NCBI GenBank assembly: GCA_037044905.1
Contig: JBAOKB010000180.1
Coordinates: 1 to 64,000, forward strand
Source: Hortaea werneckii
Lineage: Eukaryota; Ascomycota; Dothideomycetes; Mycosphaerellales; Teratosphaeriaceae
Length of the DNA stretch: 64,000 nucleotides
Direction of reading: 5' to 3'
The position numbers and the translations under genes were made by a program. Numbering within the stretch: the stretch's first letter is position 1; every line of letters begins with the position of its first letter. Positions 1 through 11,995 of the stretch are shown in pieces. The notes below the pieces were generated by a model that saw nothing but the letters and a program-made list of their open reading frames with translations, made no database searches and was not told the DNA's origin.

Positions 1-1955
1 CTGGTTGTCTGCAACAATGCCTGCAGTCATTTCTTGTTCGTCGTTTCGTAGCTCCTCGGCCCGTCAGCGCCGGACATGTGGGGTGCGTCGAAGCCAAGTG
101 TATGTGTTTATCGGAAAGGCTTTGCTGTCGCCGGCCTGCTTGCTGGCTGTGGAGTATGAACACACACACAGGAAGCAACTCCGTGCGATGAGCATGCTTG
201 TGCACCTGAAGACGGGCCTGTAGCTCCGAGAATGTCTTCATGATGAGCGTACGCAGGATTCCTGTCAGGGACATTGCTGGAAGCATGATCCTTTTGAGAG
301 GTAATCTCGTGCATGGTTTTCTTTCTTTTTCTTTCTCTTTTCTCATCCTGACACCGCTAAGCTTCCTCCGAGTGTCAGTACCAGCAAGCCACAAGCGATC
401 AGCTGCGTAAGCGGGTCGGGTTTCCTTCTCATTGCTACTACAGTACTACGACTACTTTTCGTGTGATCATCACCAGCTCCTTGCGCGTGCGCCGTCATTC
501 GGAGCATCGGACTGGCGAGAGCAGACTTTCCAGCCAGTCTGTAGTAGGCCCGGGATGCGCTGGCTAGTTATCAGCGCCAGATCCACCCACGAGCAGTTCG
601 GCGGTGTAGGAAGCTTTCACACCCCGCAACCGTCAGTAGTGCGCGTGCGTGGGGATCCAGGTGATAGAGGATCCACGTCTGTCATATGGCATTCTTCACG
701 TGTGGGGAAACAGGAAATCAATCTTCTGGCAACAGTAGGGCCTCAGTGTGTACCGGTACATAGAGCCTCAGCCACGTTTGTGAATCAGACGCAAGCCTCA
801 TGCGAGATTTTTGCAGGGGAGGAACATGGCCAAAAAGTACGAAGTTCTAGATGTGAACAACCGGGTGAATTGTTCTAGAATTGGCTAGTGCCGGTAGCAG
901 GCCCCCCGTTGGTCTTGTGCACGACCGATGGGGGGTTTTACCGAGCGCCATTATTCGCGTATCTCAGTGCAAACAATGGTCCTATACCTAATCATCAATG
1001 CCCAGGTGACGAGTCGCCGTTGCATAATGCCCTATTATCTTATCATGCCGTGTAAAGCGGGCAGAGGCGTCGGTGAGGATGAATAATGCTTCCTCCGTTA
1101 AGAGGAGCAGCTGCAGCGCATGCGGGCAAAAGGCAGGCATGGACCGTGGACGTCAGATCTGTGCTTTGTCTGGGTTTCTGTTCGCGGCCCCAGAGGCTGT
1201 CTGGGGCATTACCGGAGATGTGGGTCCGGGTGGGAAGCGGGTGGGATGGTGTCCAACTGGTTTCGCTGGTGTCGGTGGTGTTTGGGAAGGCGGTGGCTCT
1301 CCCATCCAGGATTCGCCGTTTCGTTCCGAGTAGAGTACTGTACGCATACATGTTTGTGCCTCACTCGCAACCAGCACCCCCATCCGTCTCTTTCCACATC
1401 CTCCTCGTTCTTCTCCCTGCTCGTTTCTGCGAGCCTTTTGGCCTTGGTGCTTCAACCAGCGTGTCTGCACCGTTGCACCCCACTCCGCTCACCGCACAGA
1501 GCACGCTTCGCCCCGGCCATTCCGATCGGCGGGCTTATAGCAGTTGTTACGTCACGCCATTGAGATTTCCCTAGGAAAGGCCGCTCGTTCGAGTTACTCG
1601 CGTCCGCGACGGCTTGCGTCTGGCTCTCATCCACCCTGCCACGTATTCGCATATCATCTCCTTCCCCAGAGCACACAGTCCACTTGAAGAAAGCTGGGAT
1701 ACCAATACCCCGAAACTACACATCACCTTTGTCTCACCCAACTGTGCCGTTCGCGTCAGACACTACACACTCCCTATCATTGGAGCGATCGCACTCCCTC
1801 CCGTCCCTGCGGTCTAGAAGGGAAACAGACATATCTCAAACGCTCTCCGCATTGTTTGTTATCCAGTCTGGCCTCTTAAGCAAGGCCACGGTCGATGAGC
1901 GAATGAGGACGCATTTGGCATTCCAAAGTCGGGCACCACGCCCTTGAACATCGCT
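1..1955. other. intergenic region, no gene recognised
   Basis: Several short overlapping open frames occur on both strands, but none starts convincingly, shows a recognisable domain or can be joined through introns. The last 400 bp before 1956 are pyrimidine-rich, as expected for the promoter and leader of the next gene. Confidence 0.6.
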
Positions 1956-4328
1956 ATGGCACCCAACGCCCCCGTCCGGAAGTTTGCGCCCACGCCGGTT
2001 GAGACGTCAACGAAAAGCTCCAAGGACCGGAAGCAATCACCTGAGCAAGACGAGAAACCGCAGCCACGGCGCTTCGCAGTGGAGCCGGTATCCACCGAAC
2101 AGAAGAGCAGCAAGGACAGGCATAGCCATGGCAGCACCAGTCTGCCAAAATCGAAACACTTCGCACCGGAGCCGGTGTCTGTGGAGCACAAAAGCAGCAA
2201 GGATAGGCAGGGTAACAGTGACAGTGATAAGCCAGCACCGCGCCGGTTCGCTCCCGAACCAGTCTCAGTCGAGCAGAGGAGCAGCAGAGACAAGAGCAAG
2301 GGAACTGAAGCAGAAAAGCCACAAGGCCGACGATTCGTACCTCAACTAGAAGTGACAGAGGCGAAAACCAGCAGAGGGCGGTCAGAGGATGATGACAAGC
2401 AGTCGAAACCGCGCCGTTTCGCGCCTCAATTGGTAGAGGAGTCGGCTTCGCACGGAGTCAACAAGGAGAGCTCACCAGTAGGGCGCTCGCGATTCGCACC
2501 TCAACTTGCTGAAACTACTTATCGAAGCAACCGCGCACAAGGAAACACTAATGGCAGTGGAGGTCCTCCAAGGAAGTTCGCGCCTGTACTGTTGGACACG
2601 GCTAGTCGCTCTCGCAGGTCAGGAAAGGCACCTACTGCAGCCGCTCCGTTGAATTTCAAGACGGAATCAGGCTTCCAGTTGCACGCCCGGGAGAACAGGC
2701 GTCACATCCGTGGCGACAAGACGCCAGCTGGCGAAGGAGAAGGAGATGGTGGCGTTCAAATGGATGGCCTGAGCTCAGGCAACCAGCTGGATCCAGCAGA
2801 GATCATGGCAGCACACCCTGAGTTGAGAAGGAGAGAGCTGTCGCCGATGGATGGAACAACTCCGAGAAGGTATTCTGGATCGTCTTCAAGAAATCACGCC
2901 TACCAAGCGCCACATCTCGAGCCGATTGAGAGCTCGGAAAGCGAGCAACTTTCCCACTCGTCCTCAGTCTCTTCCAGCCCTGGAGCAAACGGCTCGCCTC
3001 TCACATTGTCAGACTCGTCGTTCAACGAGATTTACAACCATGCCACTCGCAGGCGTGAGTCTGTCGACGACACTTTCCAGCAATACCTGCTACAATTAGA
3101 GGCAAAGAAGGCTCAGCAGCGATTTGAAGAGCAGGCTCTCGCTGCTTTCCCTAATTCTGATTTCCACGAGCCTGTGGCTCACTATGTCATGGATGAGGAG
3201 TCTAGCGAAGATATGGAAATTGACGATCGACCTGTAACATGGGCTGGCTACGATGAAGACATTCTGATCTCGATGGCTAGACGTAGAGAAAGCACCGTGA
3301 AGGTTACCTGGGAGCAGTTAGAGATGCAGCGGCACGCTGAGAGGCTGGAGCAAGAGCGCAATGCTGCAAAGACGACGGCCAAGCAGCCTTCTCAATCGCC
3401 ATGGTGGCAACCCGACACGTACGGAGCTGTCCAGACAGAGCGGGAACTGAAGTCTATGCGGGATCGTGCGCGCCCACCATTGCTCGGAAACGATATCGTC
3501 TTCCCACGATCCAAGTCACCAGAACCGGCTCGCTTCGATGTCACCCAAGGCTCTTCCACTCTACGAAATCAGATGTGCTACTTGACCGAGCACGCCAGTT
3601 CTCAAAGATCCGGCGAGGACGAAGGTCTATGGCATCCTCCGCCCCAAGGTAACGAGCACGTTCTAGCTGCACGCCTCAAGGCTGCAGAGAACCCGGATAT
3701 GTCCAGTGACAAGGGTCTTTGGGGCGGCTTCTGCGTGGACGACGGTGAGAACAAGCAGGGCACACTAGGTGTGCCGGCAGGGCCAACCGGGCTCATGACA
3801 CCGCGACCATCTTCACCGGCCGAGCACTCGGTGAACCCATTCGAGCAATCCTTCGCCGTGCCAGGTCTAGCTGCACCCCAAAACGGCATCAAGACGCCCC
3901 CGGGCGGTGCACACCCAGGCGACGCCCGCATCGACAACGTCATCCTCGACGACCGGGAACTCGACGACCTCATGGGGAACGAGTACCCGGACTCCTTCGT
4001 CACCCAAGTCTACAACTACCTCTCGCTCGGCTACCCCACGCTCGCGAAACCCTTCGACGAAGAACTGGCCAAGATCAGCGGGATCCCGATCTCCGAGCTC
4101 CGCAGGGACGATAAAGTCGCCAAGCAGACGCCGCGAGGCTACATCCGGCTAGGACCGGACTTCGAAGGCGGTGGCGGGCAGGGCTTAACCGAGCAGAACT
4201 GTATGCGCTGGCAGGCGCTCAAACGCTATATCCGCGAGTGGGCGCGCCAGGAGAAGAACATGGTCAAGGTCGACGGGCCGTTTGGGAATTGGGGCACGGG
4301 TGCGAGGAGGGGTAGTTGGGCTATTTAG
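1956..4328 (+). CDS. conserved fungal disordered protein with N-terminal (R/K)FAP repeats
   Basis: Single-exon gene of 790 residues; the first true ATG is at 1956. The first ~225 residues hold eight spaced copies of a motif of the form basic-basic-F-A-P-x-(P/L)-(V/L), each followed by a Ser/Lys/Arg-rich linker (KFAPTPVE, RRFAVEPV, HFAPEPVS, RRFAPEPV, RRFVPQLE, RRFAPQLV, RFAPQLAE, KFAPVLLD). The middle is low-complexity and Ser/Glu-rich. The last ~110 residues look folded (DLMGNEYPDSFVTQVYNYLS, then GYPTLAKPFDEELAKISGI) and probably form a small helical domain. I recognise the architecture as conserved in ascomycetes but know no function. The repeats look like short linear binding motifs; this is inference. 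Confidence 0.9.
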   Translation: MAPNAPVRKFAPTPVETSTKSSKDRKQSPEQDEKPQPRRFAVEPVSTEQKSSKDRHSHGSTSLPKSKHFAPEPVSVEHKSSKDRQGNSDSDKPAPRRFAPEPVSVEQRSSRDKSKGTEAEKPQGRRFVPQLEVTEAKTSRGRSEDDDKQSKPRRFAPQLVEESASHGVNKESSPVGRSRFAPQLAETTYRSNRAQGNTNGSGGPPRKFAPVLLDTASRSRRSGKAPTAAAPLNFKTESGFQLHARENRRHIRGDKTPAGEGEGDGGVQMDGLSSGNQLDPAEIMAAHPELRRRELSPMDGTTPRRYSGSSSRNHAYQAPHLEPIESSESEQLSHSSSVSSSPGANGSPLTLSDSSFNEIYNHATRRRESVDDTFQQYLLQLEAKKAQQRFEEQALAAFPNSDFHEPVAHYVMDEESSEDMEIDDRPVTWAGYDEDILISMARRRESTVKVTWEQLEMQRHAERLEQERNAAKTTAKQPSQSPWWQPDTYGAVQTERELKSMRDRARPPLLGNDIVFPRSKSPEPARFDVTQGSSTLRNQMCYLTEHASSQRSGEDEGLWHPPPQGNEHVLAARLKAAENPDMSSDKGLWGGFCVDDGENKQGTLGVPAGPTGLMTPRPSSPAEHSVNPFEQSFAVPGLAAPQNGIKTPPGGAHPGDARIDNVILDDRELDDLMGNEYPDSFVTQVYNYLSLGYPTLAKPFDEELAKISGIPISELRRDDKVAKQTPRGYIRLGPDFEGGGGQGLTEQNCMRWQALKRYIREWARQEKNMVKVDGPFGNWGTGARRGSWAI

Positions 4329-6001
4329 AGCTGTGCAGGAAGAAGCGTCAGGAGAGCGGTGGAGGAAAGAGATGGGGAGACTTTTGTTCCTTTCGGCATT
4401 GTCAGTATACATTAATCGGCATGGACTCTCCGGGTGGGAAGTTTCGCGCGAGTATACGTTAATAGCGCGATTGCTTTGCGGGCTGGGGTTCTTTTTTTTT
4501 TTTTTTTTTTTTGTGTTAGGGCGTTGCATAGGGGACGGAAGTGAAGGGGGGCTTTTTCTTTTGCTGGGTACCGGGGCTTTTTCATGGGGCTGTTCAATCA
4601 TTCTTAACCACATGAGATGTTGCTGTCTGTGCATTTTTGGCGAGGCGTTGGTCGGGAAATCAGTATAACTATAACCACAACAACAGCAGTATGAAAGGTC
4701 ACAGCAAATTTTCCTGTTCAATTTTCTTCTTTTTTTTTTTTTTCTACTTGCCCTTTTGCCCAGCCTTTGTGCTCCTCGTGCACATCCCTTTCAAAGGTGT
4801 CTCCAGCACATATCGATCAAGATGAGCTGCCAGACAACTCGGCGGCAGTAGATTAGAGAACCAGCCAGGTACTGCATCATTGACATGGAGAACGCACAAG
4901 TCGAAGGTCAGGAGTCTAAGGGCAGTTGAGACTTTCTTTTTTTTTTTTTCAAATTTTTTTTTTCCAAATAATCACATCATGATCGCTACGTAGCCCTGTT
5001 TTGTGAGCCAGTTGGAGTACATCGCGTTGCCCTCCCCCATTTGCTCTCGAGCCGTCGAGTGGACAGCTAAACTTGGCTTAGTCTGTTGAGATTATAATTC
5101 GTCTGAGACTGCTTGATGAGAAGTAGTTTCCGCCTGTGCTAGGTTCGCAAGGGTTCCTCGATGTGAGCGGTGCCGTCCCATTGCTCTTGTCGTGCTCCGA
5201 TTGCCCCATACCGCGTCTCTGGAGAGCCGACAGTAGGATATGCTTCTCCGTTGCGCAGAGTTTAGGGTGTAGTAGTCAGAAGATGCCAAAGGCTGGCAAA
5301 CCACTGGTCTTCAACATCAAAGTTCACGAGGCAATCGTATTCGCAGCAGGAAGAGTGAAAAGGTGCGGCGACTGGCTCTGGGAATGATTCCCGCATTCGA
5401 AGCACCAGTATTTCTCTAACAGAGACACAAGTGAGCCTAGACTCCTCTACTCGCCACCCAGCATCCAATGACGTCTAAAAGACCCGAGAGAAGTTCACCC
5501 CCAAAAGTAAAACCAAAAGTTATCAGTTGAGCAGCACAGCGAATGAGAAGCGGAGGTACAGGCCGCACTTGGCCCTGGGAGTAGACCGTTTTGCCATTTC
5601 TTCGTTTGGTATATCATTAGAAAACATAATCGCTCAGCAAAATAAAATGTCAGGAATTCCGGCCTTCCCCCTTCCTAAGACTCCACTCTTTGCAATTGAG
5701 AGACCATCCGTTTCGAAAGCAGCATTGCTCGAAAAATTTGCCGGTTGGTTGTGTGCTTGCGGTTCAATGGGTATCAGGTATCAAGTCGTTTCTCCTGCAA
5801 AGAGAGTCCGCGTCGCTGATGAGAAAGGAAATAACTTCCCGAGCCCGCCTGATTAACGCCTTGCTTTGACCGCCGATGAACAAGAAAATGAGACATGTTG
5901 TGTTGTCGGCTGCGGTGTCTAGTCAGTTGTTAGGTGCCGCGCCAGGCATAGCCTGAGACTCCTACCGGCCCCCTTCCGGCTGCTCTAGACAGACGACCAG
6001 C
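4329..6001. other. intergenic region with homopolymer T tracts
   Basis: No supported gene. It holds long T runs at 4492-4512 (21 T), 4730-4743 (14 T), 4937-4949 (13 T) and 4954-4963 (10 T). A 109-codon frame at 5527-5856 has no recognisable content and begins at a non-ATG codon. The region should contain the 3' ends of both flanking genes. Confidence 0.55.
4492..4963. repeat. cluster of poly-T tracts
   Basis: Four uninterrupted T runs of 21, 14, 13 and 10 bases lie within 470 bp, downstream of the gene ending at 4328. They are poly-A on the minus strand. They may be simple-sequence expansions or remnants of retroposed tails; no coding remnant was seen next to them. Confidence 0.9.
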
Positions 6002-6972
6002 TCATCCGGTCGTGGGAGCGGCGCAGAACGTGTCCGAGTCCGTGACAAAGCCCATATTAGTTGCGATGTTGTAATCGCAAACCTCCTTCGTGCCCATCAC
6101 GTCCGTCATAGTGCCCGCGCAATCACCGATCAGGATACAGTCCCAGCCCCAACTGTACGCGTCCGTCAGGGTGCCGAGCAGACACTGATCCGTGTTGACG
6201 CCTGCGAAGAGCAGCGTCTTCTTCCCGCTTTCACGCAGCCACTTGTGCATTGGGAGTTCGGGGGACCAGAGGCCGGACATACGCGCCTTGTCGAAGCGGA
6301 CGTCCTCGGGCGTGGTGTAAGGCAGCAGAGGATCGTAGATTTCGGCGTTCCATGTCCCCTTGAACAGACACCGCTCACCGCCCTGCTCTGGCGGCAGCTG
6401 CGAACCTAGCCCGAAGTGCCAGCCGTGACCTTTCTCGTGGCTGAGCGCCTTGTTGAATCCGCGGGTCACGGCAGGCGGCATGACTTTGAGATCGTATTCG
6501 TTGATGCCCCAGTTCAGCCAGCAGACTTGTATGCCTTCCCTTCTGCATTTCTCGATCACCCTGATCAGGGGCTTGATTGTCTTGATGCCCTCCGAGTGGT
6601 CGCGGAAGGAAGGATGGATGAAGAAGTTCTGCATGTCGACAATGACGAGGAGGGCTTTGGAAGGGTCGATCTCGACGCCGCGGTGGTTGCGGATGCCGTC
6701 GTCGGCGTCGACTATCAGTCGTTTGGAAGCGCCGCGCGAGAGGTCGAAGCGGCGAGTGGTCGAGTTGTAGAACCACTGGTCGTCACCGCCTGTAGGGAGA
6801 GGGTCAGCATTGTGATACCAACGAGGGAACGGGTAGTAATCCAGAGGACTTGGTGAGAATTTTGATCCATACCAAAGGCGACATGGTCGTCGATGTTGTG
6901 CTCTACATGAACCGTGGGCTCTTTCTCGATGATCTCGTTGATGTGGTCGACTTCGATCGCGGACGGGGCCAT
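6002..6972 (-). CDS. isochorismatase-family cysteine hydrolase
   Basis: Two exons (6972-6873 and 6789-6002) joined across an 83-nt intron give 295 residues. The fold is that of isochorismatase-like hydrolases, which cleave vinyl-ether or amide bonds with an Asp-Lys-Cys triad. The three residues can be placed at Asp85 (VIVDMQNFF), Lys201 (RFDKARMSGLW) and Cys236 (AGVNTDQCLLGT). No signal peptide or membrane segment is visible, so it is probably cytosolic. The short first exon (MAPSAIEVDHINEI) is required: the second exon has no good start before residue 86, inside the core strand carrying Asp85. The substrate cannot be told from the sequence; nicotinamidase, N-carbamoyl hydrolase and isochorismatase are all possible. 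It is divergent from dnm1. Confidence 0.9.
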
Positions 6973-8172
6973 CCAGACGACAGTCTCAAGAGTTCACAGT
7001 GATGGAGGACCGAAGAGTAGGTCGTGAGCTTTCTATCACGTCGAGGCAAGACGTAGTCGGTCGCAACAAAGGATCTCGAAAAGGGCTGGAGTGCTGAGTG
7101 ACAAGTGCCAAGGGCGGAGAATGGAAAGCCAGGAATGTACGATGGATATAGCAAACTGGTTCGCTGGAAGTGTCTGGTGTGTGTGATGCAACAGGGAAGG
7201 GAGAAAGAAAAGGAGGAAAAGAGCAAACCAAGTACAGCAGGAAAGAGCCGTATCAGCTTATCAGTTGGGTGAAAGTCTGGAGTGAGACGAATTGCCAACG
7301 TCAACAGGCGCGCGGGCGAGAATGGCAGCAGGAAGAGCAGGGTCCAGGAGATGGGCTCAGCCTTCACCGACTCCGCGGTCTGGGCATCAAACGCTGAGCT
7401 CGTGTCGCGATAAGAGCACGGGAGCAGCGTGCCTTGTTGTGCCTGATAAGAGAAACACGGCTGCGTTGGGTTGCAACGCGCAGAGTCATGGACAATGATA
7501 ATCGTCGAGGATGAAGCAAACGATGATGCGTCATGCCATTCACGGTCCCGTCAGCCATTGATCTGTGACGTTGCTGCCAACCCAACATTCATGATGCAGG
7601 AAACAAGGGGCATCAGGCTGTTCCTGCATGTGACTTGCATGTGAGAAAACGGGGCAGACTGGGGAGCTGGGGAAGGCAAAGCTGATAAGCGAGCGATAGG
7701 GCTACGCTCGCGCTACAGTACCTCCTATACTTCGGCTTCAACGTTGAGATTCATCACGTGAACGCCGAAGCGTCTCTCGCGGCAGTACCCGACATGTGGC
7801 TGCTGATGTGGCGCTCAGCTGTGGCTTTGGCGCCGCGCGACGCTCTCTCTGTGTTTGGGCCCATACGTAACAACGAAGTTTGAAGCGAGAGGGGAGTAGT
7901 TGGTCTGCATCCATTCAAAGCTGGCACACGGCCGCTCGCACTATCTCGACGAGGTTCGACGCATTACTTAGCTCACCGTGCGACCCGTGAGTCTCTACAC
8001 AAGAGACAAGCTGTCATCTGCCCCGGTCAGCAGTGGTGGTGGAAAACAAAACACCCGGCGGCTTCGGGAGAGAGGAGCTTGAAGCTGAAGGCGCTGGAAC
8101 GGCGCAAGAGCTTCCAGTGGGAAAGACAAGTCAAGCGAAGCGCAAGCTGCTACACGAAAATAATCGCGAACC
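6973..8172. other. divergent promoter region, isochorismatase / dnm1
   Basis: 1.2 kb between two divergently transcribed genes. No further gene is supported; the short frames on the minus strand lie in the expected leader of the hydrolase gene and have no recognisable domain. Confidence 0.6.
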
Positions 8173-10684
8173 ATGGCGGCCTTAGGCGAAGACCTGCTCG
8201 GGGTGGTGAACAAGTTGCAAGACCTTGTCTTCAACACTATCGGCAACGACTCCCTTGATCTGCCCCAAATCGTAGGCCTCATACCCGCCCACTGGCTCAG
8301 CACCCAAGGTAGCTAACGATTTTGCCTAGGTCGTCGTAGGCTCCCAATCATCTGGCAAATCCTCCGTGCTCGAAAACATTGTTGGCAGAGACTTCCTCCC
8401 CCGAGGCAGTGGCATCGTGACTAGAAGACCACTCATCCTCCAACTGATCAACGTCCCGTCCACCGCCAGCGAACCTGAGGGCCATGATGCACATGTACCC
8501 CATACGCCAGCTTCCGTGGCCGGCCACGACGAGTTCGCAGAGTTCAACCACATCCCTGGCCGCCGATTTTACGACTTTTCCGAAGTTCGAAGGGAGATTG
8601 AGAACGAGACCAACAGGATAGCAGGGAACAACAAGGGCATAAACCGGCAGCCAATCAACTTGAAAGTCTACTCGCCGAGCGTGCTGAGCCTGACTTTGGT
8701 TGACCTGCCCGGTCTCACCAAGGTGCCGATTGGCGATCAGCCTACGGACATTGAGAAGCAGACCCGCACGCTTATCTCAGAGTACATTGCTAAGCCGAAC
8801 AGCATCATCCTCGCTGTTTCGCCTGCGAATGTCGATATAGTGAACTCAGAAGCGCTGAAACTTGCGCGGTACGTCGATCCCGCCGGCAAGCGGACAATCG
8901 GTGTCCTCACGAAGCTGGATCTCATGGACCATGGCACCAACGCGCTTGATATCTTGTCTGGACGTGTCTACCCTCTCAAACTCGGCTTTATTGGCGCCGT
9001 GAACAGATCACAGCAGGACATCCAGATCAACAAGCCCATGGCAGAGTCCTTAGCGGCCGAGAGAGATTTCTTCCGCATGCACCCGGCATATAGAAACATT
9101 GCGCAAAGATGTGGCACTCAGTTCCTCGCGAAGACACTCAACCGGACACTCATGGGCCACATCCGCGAGCGACTGCCGGACATCAAGGCTCGTCTGAATA
9201 CGCTCATGGGACAAACGCAGCAAGAACTGGCTTCTTACGGTACCGATACTTTTATTGGCAAGGAACACCGTGGCTCGCTCATCCTTCAGCTCATGACCCG
9301 CTTCGCGACTTCATTCATCTCCTCCATTGACGGAACGTCTTCTGAGATCAGCACCAAGGAGCTATGCGGTGGCGCAAGGATATACTACATCTTCAATTCA
9401 GTTTTTGGCAACTCTCTTGAAACAGTCGACCCTACACACAACCTCTCGGTTCTGGACATCCGGACAGCGATCCGCAATTCGACTGGCCCGAGACCCTCGC
9501 TTTTTGTTCCGGAGCTTGCCTTCGATCTGCTAGTGAAGCCGCAAATTAAGCTGCTAGAAGCACCTAGTCAGCGATGTGTAGAGCTTGTCTACGAGGAGCT
9601 GATCAAGATCTGCCATACATGCGGCTCAAATGAGCTCTCACGATACCCACGACTACAAGGGAAGCTCATTGAAGTTGTCTCTGATCTCCTTCGTGAACGT
9701 CTTGGGCCGTCATCTTCGTACGTGGAGAGCCTGATCTCCATTCAGCGAGCATATATCAACACCAACCACCCTAACTTCCTTGGCGCAGCGGCTGCAATGA
9801 GCAGTGTCATGCAGGATAAGCATGAGCGCGAGAAGAAAGCGGCGGCCGCAGATGAAAAGAGAAAACGTGAGCAGAAGAGGCGGAAAGAGCTGAACGGCGT
9901 CAACGGCACCGAGACGCCTGAAGATGATGACGAGGAGCACCAGCAGAACACTTTGCCGGTCAGGCAAGCGCAGAAGCCCAAAGAGAGCCGTAGCATGTCT
10001 CCGGCCATCGGGCGTGACGGTCATCGATTAGGTCACGCTCCTAGTGTCTCGAACGGCGCAACTGGAGGAGGTAGCGGAAGAGACAGCTTCCTCAACTATT
10101 TCTTTGGAAAGGAATCGGGCACGACCGGGAACGCCCTTCCCGGCCAATCTCCTACAAGCACACTCCCAGGCGGCCAGCGCCACGTGAGCCAGAATATCGA
10201 ACCCAGCATCGCCGCTAGCTTCCGAAGAGGCGACACGCGCCCAGCGCCCCCCGTCTCGATACAGGAACCTGAGGAGGAAACAGCAGTCGGTGCTGAAGAA
10301 GGAACCCCAGGCTTAGTAAGTGCCTTCACCAATCAATTCCCGACTAGCATACTAACCAAGAACCTTCCGCAGGACGACCCCTCAGGCCCAGCTCTCACGG
10401 AGCGGGAGGCGCTCGAGACGGAACTCATCCGCCGCCTGATCAGCAACTACTTCAACATCGTGCGCGAGACGATCGCGGACCAGGTCCCCAAAGCCGTCAT
10501 GCATTTGCTCGTCAACCATAGCAAGGACGTCGTGCAGAACCGGCTCGTGAGCGAGCTGTACCGCGAGAACCTGTTCGAGGAGCTGCTGTACGAGGACGAT
10601 GCCGTCAGGCAGGAGCGCGAGAAGTGCGAGAAGTTGCTGAATACTTACCGCGAGGCGGCGAAGATTATCGGTGAAGTGCTATAA
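8173..10684 (+). CDS. dnm1: Dnm1/DRP1-type dynamin GTPase (mitochondrial and peroxisomal fission)
   Basis: Three exons (8173-8271, 8330-10315, 10373-10684) give 798 residues. The 58-nt first intron splits the start of the GTPase domain; the 57-nt second intron is in frame without stops and is inferred from GTAAGT, an ACTAAC branch site and CAG. GTPase motifs are P-loop GSQSSGKS (37-44), DLPG (158-161) and TKLD (227-230), followed by the stalk and a C-terminal GTPase effector domain ending EAAKIIGEVL. The start, with VFNTIGNDSLDLPQIVVVG, matches Dnm1/DRP1 rather than Vps1, and the long charged insert between stalk and effector domain (about residues 500-690) fits Dnm1 insert B. The family assembles on mitochondria and peroxisomes and constricts them. 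No transmembrane segment or PH domain is present, as expected. Confidence 0.93.
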
Positions 10685-11171
10685 GGGATGAATGAGGTGG
10701 GAGATGAGCATCTGTTGTTCTCGTTTTAGAGTGGCGTGCAGATCAGCGTTGGGCGTCGATGGGGCCACGGACCGGGTGGCCTGTCGCAGAAAGAGGTCTG
10801 CCTGTATGTGTGTGGTGGCGTTTGGATTCCCGCTCCGTATGATGCGGCGAAGGCGTTGTGCCGCTGTATTGTGTATATAGATGCTTCGCGGCTCTGTATT
10901 AGGATACTGTATAAGTATACGGCTCTCACTTCTAGGCTGGTAAGCCGACGGGTTTTACTATTTACACATGATGTGCGGCCGATGCTGCTCGTCTGGGTTG
11001 GACAAGCTGTAGCTGTTGCATGCAGATTGCGGGGTCCGAGCTGGACGTCTAGTAACCTGGAATAAACACTTCGAGGTCGAGCACGCGAATCTGGTTTCTT
11101 TGCCCGTATCACAAGTCAGGAGGCAGTTGTCGTCGCAAAGGGTCACCGTTAAATTCCACTCGAGGTCTGAG
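10685..11171. other. intergenic region, dnm1 3' end and next promoter
   Basis: No gene seen. An AATAAA at 11061-11066 lies 377 nt after the dnm1 stop and 106 nt before the next start codon. Confidence 0.6.
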
Positions 11172-11995
11172 ATGTTTCCAGCACGGCTACTACTGGCCTT
11201 CGTGGCCGCTGTTTTCGCTCATCAGCAAGACCAGCAGCCATTGATAAGCAAGCACAACCTCATTTCGGCGTATGTCTAGTCTTCTCTTTGGGCAATCAGA
11301 CCATTCAATAACGAAATCTGCCAGTTTGAAGAAAGCAGAGATCATTCCCACCGTCCTCGACAGCTTCCACCCCAAGCTCGCCCTTGACATTTCCTGGAAA
11401 CATGCTACCGCTCACGTTGGCAATACTCTCGACCCAGACAAGCTACAAGAACGACCTAAGACCACTTTGTCCGCCTTGAACCATGATGAAGACACTAGCG
11501 AAGCCGATTTCCTCTCGAAACGGGACCAAATGCAACTCACGATCGCGCTCACGGACCCCGACGCCCCCAGCCGCGAGAACCCGGAATGGGCGCAGGTATG
11601 CCACTGGATAGCCACTTCGCCTCCCAAACACTCAAAGGCCGATGACGAGCGTCTGGACACCGATCTCGTCACGAAGCACTCGCACTGGAAGGACATCATG
11701 CCCTACAAGTCCCCCGGTCCACCGCCGAAGACAGGCAAACACCGCTATGTCTTCGTTGTTTTAGCCCCTGCGAACGGGACGAAGGAGGCGCTTCATCTCG
11801 TCAAGCCCGCTGATAGACAGCACTGGGGTTACGAGAAGGCTGATTTAGGGTTGAGGGAGTGGGCGGATGAGATGGGGCTTGAGGTCGTTGGTAAGACTCT
11901 TCGGTGCCTTTTTCTAAATAGTAGGGATGTGCGACGTGAAAGCTGACGGTTGTGCAGGTGCGAATTTTGTTTATGCGCAGAATGCGGAGCAGTGA
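11172..11995 (+). CDS. secreted PEBP-family protein (TFS1/carboxypeptidase Y inhibitor-like)
   Basis: Three exons (11172-11269, 11325-11890, 11958-11995) with 55- and 67-nt introns give 233 residues. The N-terminus MFPARLLLAFVAAVFA is a likely signal peptide. The ligand-pocket signature of phosphatidylethanolamine-binding proteins is visible (TDPDAPSRENPEW from Asp110, with VCHWIA shortly after), as is the C-terminal strand and helix. The third exon restores the family ending (GANFVYAQNAEQ), which is lost if the second intron is read through. Yeast Tfs1 of this family inhibits carboxypeptidase Y; here a secretory or vacuolar role is likely from the signal peptide, but the target is not known. 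Confidence 0.88.

Noticed and set aside
432..878. 148-codon plus-strand open frame
   Set aside because: It starts at a non-ATG codon, shows no domain, no joinable exon and an unremarkable composition.
5527..5856. 109-codon plus-strand open frame
   Set aside because: No recognisable sequence, non-ATG start, no supporting context; an internal ATG at 5647 leaves only about 70 codons.
8173..10684. Vps1 as the identity of the dynamin
   Set aside because: The N-terminal segment VFNTIGNDSLDLPQI and the long insert before the effector domain match Dnm1/DRP1 better than Vps1.
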